A DNA stretch of 64,000 nucleotides from Candidatus Saccharimonadota bacterium (GTDB lineage: Bacteria > Patescibacteriota > Saccharimonadia > Saccharimonadales > Saccharimonadaceae): contig CAJPLU010000002.1 in the NCBI GenBank assembly GCA_905371595.1, positions 10,920-74,919 of the forward strand, in the 5' to 3' direction. Position 1 is the stretch's first letter; each line of letters begins with the position of its first letter. The position numbers and the translations under genes are program-made. This document shows, piece by piece, positions 16,476 to 23,705 of the stretch. The notes under the pieces are model-generated. The model did not search any database and was not told where the DNA came from. It saw only the letters and a program-made list of their open reading frames with translations.

Positions 16476-18967
16476 ATGAGGTGGTGGCGTCACCGGTTTT
16501 GGAGGAACCGCCGATAATAGGCGAGGCTGGCGAAGGATTTGATGTATTTTCGTCGTCGAGAGGCGGTTCAGCAAATGAGGATTTTTCAACGGGGATTGAT
16601 AGTGAGGCAACTACCGCTGGCGCGGACGATTTTGATTTGGTGGCGGTGGCAAATGGCGAAGAAACGCTTGATACCACGATAAACAATAGTGATAATTCAA
16701 AAGAAACATCGAATTCAGTCGATCCGGCAATGTGTCAAAATTTCGGAACGATTGCCTGTGTTGGCTGCATTTTCGCGCAAGATTGCCAAAGACGTCAAGC
16801 AGAGATGATGGCATCAAACAACGAAGATCAACCTGAGCAGCTCAGTACACTTGAGCAATTACTCCAAGAAGACGAAGATGAAGAGCCAGGCAGGATTGTC
16901 TGGGCACAGCCTACGCCAGATGACGATGTCAGTAGAGAGCAGCTGCTAGCTGCCGAGGAGGAACAGTCAATAAACGATAGTTCAAATGTATTTGAATCTG
17001 AACCTGAGCCCGAAAACCAACCACTATCAGACACTCAACCATCTTCTCGGCCGTCTAACAAGCAAAAGGAGTTAGCTGCGGTGGCGCTATCTCAGGCTGC
17101 AGAGTCAAGAAAATCAGAAACTTTGAGCCACAAAGTTGATGAAAAGTGTAGCAAAGACGAAGAAAAATCGACTACAGCTCATATAGCTAATGTAGTGAAA
17201 AAAACAACGAGCAGCGATGACGGCAGTGCTAATCTTGAGGCTAATTCTAATTCAGCTGCTAAAGCATCGAAAGAACCTCTTGCGCAAATCGACAGCGATA
17301 ATACCAATGAGCGCATCAAGCAAGATGAATTACCGCGAGCAGTAGATCATATGGCGGATGACTCGGATAAGCTAGTTTATCAGCAAACAGCAACAGTACG
17401 TCGCGCTACCCAAACAGCTCAGTGCTCAAACAAACATACCGACCAGGAGGTGTTATCAGCTGTTAATACAACTGAACAAATCTCGTCAGTTAACACTCAT
17501 CAGGCGATTAAAATTCCTAAGCCAGAGGGTAATGGCAGCGTCGTTGCAGCAACTCACTCTCAGAAAGAGCCAGCGATAGAAAAAGTATTAATCATGCCAA
17601 TGGACGCGAATGATACTCTAGCCGATAATGAGACTTCTGCTGTGGTCGACAGAGAATATAGTACACAAGAGCCGCCAGCTCTAAAGCCAAAATCTATTAA
17701 TACAGAGAATAATCTACTTAAAAAAACTACTCCCAAAAATATTATAACTAAGCCTAAAAGTGATTCATCAACAGATTTTGAAGTCTCAGCTGAGACGTCG
17801 TTGGAGTCTAAGAAAAATCCGTCGATGGATAAGCAAAACCCGTTAGCTGATGATAAAAAGGATAATATTAGCTCTCCTTCCGCGGTTGAATCTATTGATT
17901 ATTTCAAAAAAAACCTGTCGGAAACTCGACCGGTAAACGCTGTACAAAATACATCAGATGGAGAGGATTCAGCCGTAAAGCTTGTCGAGAAGGAAAGTGC
18001 GCCGTCAAAAAAAGCAGTTGTTAAAAATCATAATACACATTACAGCGATAGTGCTAGTGCGTTTAATCAGATAGAGCAGGTAGAAACGGTCGCAAATGCT
18101 CCTGCTGTAAAATTGCCTGCAGAAACTGCCGGTTGGGCTAGCGAAAATGAAGTCTTTGTAGTTGACCGGGAAGAAACTTTTGCTAATAACCATAGGAAGA
18201 AGTTTATGCAACGCGAGGTAGTACCAATAGATGGTGGTAACGACTTGCCGACTTTACCACAGAACGAACTAACGCCAAAAGTTAATATTGAGCAAGACCT
18301 GGAGCCGAAAAATACTACCGAGATAAATCTTCAATTGCGTTCTGACTGGTCCTCTGAGCGATGGCCAAAATTGGACAAGCCGGTAAATCTAGTGTTGCCA
18401 CCGAGCAGGTCTTTAAATTCTGAACTATTATCTAAACTGGATGAGACATCGAACAGCCCGCAAGAACATAACGAGAGACAAATCTCTGAACTATGGCCTA
18501 AGCCGGATGAGGCATCAAACCAATTGATTAATCAAGCGGACTTTGAAGACGGCAAGACAGTACGTCAAAAAGCTCAGCAAACAAGAATTATACAGCCAAA
18601 CGAACATGAAACTATATACGTTGATTTGAGAGATAATCGTGCGAATGATGAGACAGCTGGGTCGTCTAGCGAACCAACCGCGGGCTTTATTAATAATCAA
18701 GTAGAAGTAAGCAATGACTATGACAATGATTTGAGCTATCAATTAGATATTAGTAACAACGATAAAGTGGAAAATCTGCACAAAGTCTTCTTTGACCATC
18801 CCTTAACAGCGTTATGGACCGATGACAGCCGGCTAAATCCAGAAAATAATAAAATCTCAAAGGGTAGCAGTACCAGTGTTACTTCGTGGCTGACAAAATT
18901 GGTTGGTGCAGTAGCAGTTTATGTGGCTTGCAGTAGGCGAGAAAGTACGCTTGGTGTTTCTAATTAG
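16472..18967 (+). CDS. large disordered protein with a four-cysteine cluster
   Basis: An 831-aa protein I do not recognise. Most of it is acidic and low-complexity, rich in Ser, Glu, Asp, Asn, Lys and Thr, and so probably disordered. The one clear feature is CQNFGTIACVGCIFAQDC at about residues 88-105 (Cx7Cx2Cx5C), the only dense Cys cluster. Near the C-terminus there is an imperfect repeat (RWPKLDKPVNL, ELLSKLDETSN, ELWPKPDEASN). A short hydrophobic stretch near the end (LTKLVGAVAVYVACS) could touch the membrane. It starts ATGA-overlapped with the flavin reductase, last in the nrd operon. Metal or Fe-S binding and an electron-transfer role are inference only. Confidence 0.7.
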   Translation: MNEVVASPVLEEPPIIGEAGEGFDVFSSSRGGSANEDFSTGIDSEATTAGADDFDLVAVANGEETLDTTINNSDNSKETSNSVDPAMCQNFGTIACVGCIFAQDCQRRQAEMMASNNEDQPEQLSTLEQLLQEDEDEEPGRIVWAQPTPDDDVSREQLLAAEEEQSINDSSNVFESEPEPENQPLSDTQPSSRPSNKQKELAAVALSQAAESRKSETLSHKVDEKCSKDEEKSTTAHIANVVKKTTSSDDGSANLEANSNSAAKASKEPLAQIDSDNTNERIKQDELPRAVDHMADDSDKLVYQQTATVRRATQTAQCSNKHTDQEVLSAVNTTEQISSVNTHQAIKIPKPEGNGSVVAATHSQKEPAIEKVLIMPMDANDTLADNETSAVVDREYSTQEPPALKPKSINTENNLLKKTTPKNIITKPKSDSSTDFEVSAETSLESKKNPSMDKQNPLADDKKDNISSPSAVESIDYFKKNLSETRPVNAVQNTSDGEDSAVKLVEKESAPSKKAVVKNHNTHYSDSASAFNQIEQVETVANAPAVKLPAETAGWASENEVFVVDREETFANNHRKKFMQREVVPIDGGNDLPTLPQNELTPKVNIEQDLEPKNTTEINLQLRSDWSSERWPKLDKPVNLVLPPSRSLNSELLSKLDETSNSPQEHNERQISELWPKPDEASNQLINQADFEDGKTVRQKAQQTRIIQPNEHETIYVDLRDNRANDETAGSSSEPTAGFINNQVEVSNDYDNDLSYQLDISNNDKVENLHKVFFDHPLTALWTDDSRLNPENNKISKGSSTSVTSWLTKLVGAVAVYVACSRRESTLGVSN

Positions 18968-18993
18968 ACATTGTAAAAACCTTAAGTTATAAT
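18965..18993 (+). promoter_or_regulatory. promoter upstream of a short leaderless reading frame
   Basis: TAGACA (18965-18970), 17 bp, TATAAT (18988-18993). The start codon at 19000 lies 6 nt after the -10. It overlaps the nrd operon stop codon. Confidence 0.6.
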
Positions 18994-18999
18994 AAATAT

Positions 19000-19074
19000 A
19001 TGTCCTGTGATGGTACGCCACCAGTGAATACACCAACTATTTTGAATTTTAGCGCCCCTTTGGGCGCTTTTTAA
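19000..19074 (+). CDS. 24-aa leader-peptide-like small reading frame
   Basis: ATG 19000 begins a 24-codon frame (MSCDGTPPVNTP, then TILNFSAPLGAF, stop). TATAAT ends 6 nt before it, so the transcript would start at the ATG. The last seven codons are themselves the stem of a strong intrinsic terminator (19051-19073), with the stop codon in the T-tract. A ribosome finishing this peptide would cover the hairpin. It could therefore be an attenuator peptide for the gene at 19092, or the RNA is a ~73-nt small RNA and the frame is chance. No codon bias typical of amino-acid attenuators is seen apart from four Pro. Confidence 0.45.
   Translation: MSCDGTPPVNTPTILNFSAPLGAF
19051..19073 (+). terminator. 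intrinsic terminator before the cutinase locus
   Basis: AGCGCCC (19051-19057), CTTT loop, GGGCGCT (19062-19068), then T-tract to 19072. A perfect 7-bp GC-rich stem. It lies between a promoter (18965) and the gene at 19092. Confidence 0.85.
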
Positions 19075-19091
19075 TTGCGAGGAGGTATAGT

Positions 19092-19565
19092 ATGAGTAGC
19101 AATAAAAAGGTTAACCTCAAAAAAGTGATACTATCTGCAGCTATTATCCTGCTGACTTTAGCAGGGGTATTGGTTTATGCGTTGTCTTGGCAAGGTGATA
19201 CGAAGGACATTGAAGCGGTGGCGGATAGTTTTAAGCCGTTAGATGGTTGGCAACAAACCGATTCTAGAGTAGTCCCGCCAAGATTTTTATGTTTCTCAGG
19301 AGCTTGTCCAGAGGCGTCTAAATCTTGGACTATAAAGGATAAAATTACGCAAAATAGCGTTAAGAGGTTTATCGGAAATTCTTCAGATATTAATAGAAAC
19401 CATAGTAGGTGCGTGGATTATGATGATAGTAAAGTTTTAGACTCGTGCGAATACGTCGGAGAGAGAGGGGATTATCAGTTTAGCATAATGATTGATTACA
19501 ACAACTCAATCAATAGTACTAAAGTATATTTATTTATAAGAAGAAAGGGTCAAATTTATGATTAA
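19092..19565 (+). CDS. small exported/membrane-anchored protein of unknown function
   Basis: A 157-aa protein with a basic N-terminus and one hydrophobic helix (about residues 12-33), then an extracytoplasmic region of about 120 residues with four Cys (LCFSGAC, RCVDY, DSCEY). These could form two disulfides. I recognise no family. GAGGAGG lies 7 nt before the ATG. The stop overlaps the start of the cutinase-like gene by 8 bp, so the two products are probably made together and may act together at the surface. Confidence 0.7.
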   Translation: MSSNKKVNLKKVILSAAIILLTLAGVLVYALSWQGDTKDIEAVADSFKPLDGWQQTDSRVVPPRFLCFSGACPEASKSWTIKDKITQNSVKRFIGNSSDINRNHSRCVDYDDSKVLDSCEYVGERGDYQFSIMIDYNNSINSTKVYLFIRRKGQIYD

Positions 19566-20778
19566 GCAAAAAGTATTAATCTATGTGGTATCTGTAGTAA
19601 CTATAATTGCTAGTGTACTCGTCTTTGACGCTAGAGTTATGGCGAAGAAAGTCGATGATAAATGTACATTAGCTACAGCTATATTCGCTCGTGGTTCTGG
19701 GCAAGGATTTAATGCTAAAGAATCTTTAACTTTCCGTACACAGCTAGAAAGTAGAGTAGATAAAAAACAGTTAAACTTCTATGAACTTGGTAGCGAAAGC
19801 TATGGCGGCAATCAATATCCAGCGGTTGACGTCAGTAATGTCTGGAATGGCAATGCTATTGGCGCCAAGATTAGTGGTGGTATGGGAAACACTTACGGTA
19901 AAAGCGTGAAAGAAGGCGTTGCAGAATTGCGTACTTATCTAGATATTCGCCATCGAAAATGTCCTAACGAATTTTTCATTCTAGGTGGTGTTTCACAGGG
20001 TGCGCAGGTAGTTGGCCAAGCATTGCCAAGTATCTCGTCTGGCGTCAAGAATAAAATAGTCTTTAACATGCTGTTTGGCGATCCTAAATTATATTTGCCA
20101 GAGGGCGAAGGGATATTTCCGCCAGCTTGTCGTAACGAGAAATTATCAGCTTATCGGCGCGAAATTGCTAATTGCCATGTTGACAACGGCGCACTTGGTG
20201 CCCGAAAACCGTTTTTGCCGAGCGAAGATAACTCAAAAACTGGGTTATGGTGTCTAGCTAACGATTACGTTTGCGGTAGTTCAAAATTTGTGTGGGATGT
20301 CGAGGGTCATGGTAAATATGCTAACAACAACGGACCGATTGACGACGGTGCTCGCGAAGCGGCTAATAGGCTAAAAAATGCCGCCAAACTTGCTTCTCAA
20401 AACGACCCAGGAATTAACGATAAACCGCTAAATAACAATATGGGAACGACCGGAACTGATGTTGTCTTTGTCTTGGACACCACTGGGTCTATGATGTCTT
20501 ATATTGATCAGATGAAAACGTTTATTAGAAATTATAGTTCGAAAATTAAAGAAATAAATGGACGAGTTGGATTAGTTGTTTATCGCGATGCAGGCGACGA
20601 ATACACTGCTAAAAAATTATCTGATTTGCAGACAGATACCACAGACTTGCTTAATAAACTAGAAAGCGTATCCGCTGATGGTGGCGGCGATGGTCCAGAG
20701 GCAGCTCTGCATGCTAGTATGGTGGCTATGAATGAAATGAAGTGGCAAAAAGGCGCGACAAAGCGATCATTTTGTTGA
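19558..20778 (+). CDS. secreted cutinase-like esterase with VWA domain, N-terminal part of a frameshifted gene
   Basis: A 406-aa open frame. A signal peptide (1-29) is followed by a cutinase/PE-PPE-type alpha/beta hydrolase domain. The nucleophile Ser146 is in GGVSQGAQ, the Asp in WCLANDYVCGSS, and the His in VEGHGKY, so the triad appears complete. A von Willebrand A domain begins at about residue 300 with the metal site DTTGSMMSY (MIDAS DxTxS). The frame breaks in the middle of the VWA domain at MKWQKGA; the remainder continues in the -1 frame from about 20742. Restoring one A in the A5 run at 20747-20751 joins them. As sequenced, the hydrolase domain could still be made. Confidence 0.8.
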   Translation: MIKQKVLIYVVSVVTIIASVLVFDARVMAKKVDDKCTLATAIFARGSGQGFNAKESLTFRTQLESRVDKKQLNFYELGSESYGGNQYPAVDVSNVWNGNAIGAKISGGMGNTYGKSVKEGVAELRTYLDIRHRKCPNEFFILGGVSQGAQVVGQALPSISSGVKNKIVFNMLFGDPKLYLPEGEGIFPPACRNEKLSAYRREIANCHVDNGALGARKPFLPSEDNSKTGLWCLANDYVCGSSKFVWDVEGHGKYANNNGPIDDGAREAANRLKNAAKLASQNDPGINDKPLNNNMGTTGTDVVFVLDTTGSMMSYIDQMKTFIRNYSSKIKEINGRVGLVVYRDAGDEYTAKKLSDLQTDTTDLLNKLESVSADGGGDGPEAALHASMVAMNEMKWQKGATKRSFC

Positions 20779-21707
20779 CTGATGCCGGCTATCACGAGCC
20801 GGATAAGGTTGATGGTTCGACGCTGGCGGCTGTGGCTAAGCGTTCGTTAGAGATGGATCCAGTCAATATTTATCCTGTTGTAGGAGACTACTTAAAAAAC
20901 TCGTATACAGATATAGCTAAGCAAACTTCTGGACAGGTAATTGCTAGCGGCGACGAGAATGACATTGTTGCTGCGCTAGATAAAGCCTTAACTAAAATTA
21001 AGAATCGGCCGAATGCCAAACTGAAAATTGGCGAATATTATGCGGAGGTTGGGCAGAAGATTACCTTTGATGCCAGTGATTCGTACGTCGTTGATGGCAA
21101 GATCACGAAGTACGAATGGGATTTTGATGGCGATGGTAAAATTGATCAAACGACAACAAGTCCAGTCACTAGTCATGTCTATACTGAAAAGTTTGATGGC
21201 ATCATGCAGGTGCGAATGAGTGCCGATAACGACACAGTATCAAACATATCGGCGCCTGTTAAAGTTGGTATAAAACCTAATTTGCCTGTTGGCCCTGGAG
21301 CACCTCAGGTTTCGGCAAAAATTATTGAGCGAAATGGCAATAAGGCGACAATTCGGCTAAATTGGCAGCCAGTTGATGAGCTGTCTTCGCACTGGTTAGT
21401 TAGCCTAGATGATACTAACCTTGGCTACACGGTTGGCGAACAACGGCAGCTTGATATTACCGATGTAGACGTGTCGACGAGCAGAAAAATCACGGTGACA
21501 GGCATCAAAGCTGACGGTTACGCTGGCAAGCCTGCGACCATACAAGTTGATAACGAGATACCTGCGCCTAACCCTGAAGGGCCAACCTCTCGGCCATGTC
21601 CTTATAAAATTAGAGTAGGTTTATTTACGATAGCCTGCCGTTACCAAAAGTTAACGTTTGGCAGCTGGTCATTTTATTGGATGGTTTGGTATATTGCTAG
21701 AAGTTAA
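20742..21707 (+). pseudogene. C-terminal part of the frameshifted VWA/PKD protein
   Basis: Continues the VWA domain (RRDKAIILLTDAGYHEPDKV) in the frame one base back from the upstream fragment. It has no credible start of its own; the GTG at 20742 lies inside the upstream frame. A PKD domain follows (about residues 95-170: YVVDGKITKYEWDFDGDG), then a fibronectin-III-like segment (about 185-270) and a Cys- and Trp-containing tail that may be hydrophobic. The whole gene would encode about 715 residues: signal, cutinase, VWA, PKD, Fn3. Such modules bind surfaces or partner proteins. The single-base loss may be real, a phase switch, or a sequencing error in a homopolymer. Confidence 0.7.
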
Positions 21708-21755
21708 GTGTGTGTAGAGCGGTAATAATTTCATTAGCATAGTATAATTTTATAT

Positions 21756-22400
21756 ATGAAGCTATCTGACCGCCATCCCAACGACCGTCCCCGCGAGAAA
21801 TTGGCGCGTTACGGTACGGCGCGGCTGAGCGACTTGGAATTGTTGATGGCGATTATTGGCAGCGGTAACAAACAGGCGGATGTCGGTAAAATTGCGCGCG
21901 AAGTGCTGAAAATTGTGCGTCAAAAAGGCGGCGATGTTTCGTATGATGATCTACGTAGCGTGGTTGGATTGGGTGAAGCGAAAATCCCGGTGATTTTGGC
22001 AAGTTTGGAGCTGGCGCGGCGGTATTTGTTGGATAGCGACCAGCCAATTATTGACAGCCCAGAAAAAGCGGTCGAGCTGCTGGCCGATATTCGTGATAAA
22101 AGGCAGGAATATTTCGTCTGTCTGACGCTGGATGGTGCGAATCGTTTGATCGCCAAGCGGGTGGTGACTATCGGCACACTGACAGCCAGCCTGGTACATC
22201 CGCGCGAGGTTTTCGCCGACGCCATCGCCGACCGCGCCGCCGGCATCATCGTAGCGCATAATCATCCGAGCGGGAGCTTGGAGGCCAGCCAAGCTGATAA
22301 AGATGTTACTAGCAGGCTAATGGAAGCGGGAAAACTGCTTGGTATTACGCTTAATGATCATATTATTGTTACAAAAAGCGACTACATAAGTATCATCTAA
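21756..22400 (+). CDS. radC: RadC-family JAB/MPN domain protein
   Basis: A 214-aa protein of the family named RadC. The N-terminal helix-hairpin-helix-like region (ARLSDLELLMAIIGSGNKQAD, VVGLGEAKIPVILAS) is followed by the JAMM domain, with the metal motif AHNHPSGSLEASQADKD (HxHx7Sx2D). The family is often near mobile DNA, but its role is unsettled; the old link to DNA repair is doubtful. TATAAT (21743-21748) ends 7 nt before ATG 21756, so the mRNA should be leaderless. It sits just before the defence island. Confidence 0.93.
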   Translation: MKLSDRHPNDRPREKLARYGTARLSDLELLMAIIGSGNKQADVGKIAREVLKIVRQKGGDVSYDDLRSVVGLGEAKIPVILASLELARRYLLDSDQPIIDSPEKAVELLADIRDKRQEYFVCLTLDGANRLIAKRVVTIGTLTASLVHPREVFADAIADRAAGIIVAHNHPSGSLEASQADKDVTSRLMEAGKLLGITLNDHIIVTKSDYISII

Positions 22401-22458
22401 AATAAGAATGAGCAATAAGTGATTATATAACAAAATGTTAAGAGATTAATTAATGATA

Positions 22459-22472
22459 TGTTATATATAACA
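22459..22472. promoter_or_regulatory. palindromic operator candidate upstream of Fic
   Basis: TGTTATATATAACA is a perfect 14-bp palindrome 32 bp before the -35 box of the Fic promoter. A related half (TTATATAACA) lies near 22424-22433. It may be the binding site of an island regulator. Confidence 0.45.
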
Positions 22473-22503
22473 GATTAAGATAAGAGAAAAATGTTAAAAG
22501 ATA

Positions 22504-22532
22504 TTGACTAAAATTTAACAAACATATATAAT
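22504..22532 (+). promoter_or_regulatory. promoter of the Fic/restriction-modification operon
   Basis: TTGACT (22504-22509), exactly 17 bp, TATAAT (22527-22532). It is the best sigma-70 match of the island. Start codon 22539 follows after 6 nt. It probably drives fic and the following restriction genes, since only 9 bp separate fic from mod. Confidence 0.8.
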
Positions 22533-22538
22533 GAATAT

Positions 22539-23696
22539 ATGAATCCTCTTAAATCTATAAACCCATCATTTAACTCGGAATTGGTGAGTGAACTATTTAA
22601 TTTGGAGAAAATTCGCTATACCCATTTAGGGGGTACGACTCCACCATGGCTATTCTTTGATTTGAGAGAAATTATGTATATATTAGAAAGTGTTGCGTCT
22701 GCTCGAATAGAAGGAAACCGCACAACGGTGGTTAGTGCTGCTATGGATTCATTAAGCAGTGACGAAAAGCCTAGTGACGAAGGTCTGCAAGAACTTCGCA
22801 ATATCAGGAAGGCGATAGATTTTATTGAAGGAGCTTTTGATGGAGACGACGATCAACGGATTACACCCTCCTTTATTCGTGAGATTCAGAAAATAGTAGT
22901 TACTGACTTAAAACACGATGGTAGTAAGTGGCCTGGGAGCTGGCGAAGCTGTCCAGCACATATTACTAAAAGCGATCATAGACCACCAGATCACATAGAG
23001 ATACCCCAGCTTGTCCAAGAGCTATGTGACTATATTGCTGATAATAATGATAATAAAATGGACATTATCAAAATTGCCCTCGCGCATCATCGATTAGCCG
23101 CAATACACCCATTTGATAATGGAAACGGTAGGACGGCAAGGCTTGTTACATATGCGATGCTTATTAAAGCTAAATTTATCAACAAAACTATGCGGACTAT
23201 TTTAAATCCTTCGGCTATTTTTTGTATGGATCGTCAAGAGTACTATGACAAATTAGCTGCGGCGGATTCTGGCAAGGAAGAGGCGTTAGAGTATTGGTGT
23301 CTATATGTCGCACGAGGTATCGCAAGTGAGATGGTCAGAGTAAATAAATTACTAGATCGTAACTATGCTGTACCAAATATAATAGAGCCAGCCTTGAAAA
23401 GTGCCCTTGATAGTCAATTCATATCTGCAGAAGAGCATGAGATTTTAAAGATAGCCATGCAAAAAGATCTAATTCAAGCACAAGACGTGAGGCATCTATT
23501 TGGGCCAACCGCCTCTGCTGCAGTGCAGACTTCTCGTGTTTTGACGAATATGAGAGACAAAGGATTACTCATGGTTCACCCTAAATACAAAAAGAAGTAT
23601 GTTATGAGGTTTGCTAATAACTATTTATTAAGAGATGTACTGTTGGCTATGGACAGAAATGGTTTATTAGTGGTGAAAAATGAAGTAACGGAATAA
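22539..23696 (+). CDS. Fic family protein (class II, self-inhibited AMP-transferase type)
   Basis: Fic enzymes usually transfer AMP to a target hydroxyl. This 385-aa protein has the active-site motif HPFDNGNGR at residues 190-198. An N-terminal inhibitory motif SARIEG (S54 to E58) matches (S/T)xxxE(G/N) of class II Fic proteins, whose Glu blocks the ATP site. The C-terminal ~100 residues form a winged-helix-like region (RHLFGPTASAAVQTSRVLTN). The start is leaderless from the promoter at 22504-22532. It precedes a type III restriction operon, where it may be a toxin-like guard or regulator; its target is unknown. Confidence 0.9.
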   Translation: MNPLKSINPSFNSELVSELFNLEKIRYTHLGGTTPPWLFFDLREIMYILESVASARIEGNRTTVVSAAMDSLSSDEKPSDEGLQELRNIRKAIDFIEGAFDGDDDQRITPSFIREIQKIVVTDLKHDGSKWPGSWRSCPAHITKSDHRPPDHIEIPQLVQELCDYIADNNDNKMDIIKIALAHHRLAAIHPFDNGNGRTARLVTYAMLIKAKFINKTMRTILNPSAIFCMDRQEYYDKLAAADSGKEEALEYWCLYVARGIASEMVRVNKLLDRNYAVPNIIEPALKSALDSQFISAEEHEILKIAMQKDLIQAQDVRHLFGPTASAAVQTSRVLTNMRDKGLLMVHPKYKKKYVMRFANNYLLRDVLLAMDRNGLLVVKNEVTE

Positions 23697-23705
23697 AGAG
23701 AAGAG

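Noticed and set aside
20740..20760. Programmed -1 ribosomal frameshift in the VWA gene
   Set aside because: The codons TGG CAA AAA GGC do not form an X XXY YYZ slippery heptamer and no downstream pseudoknot was seen; a one-base loss in the A-run is simpler.
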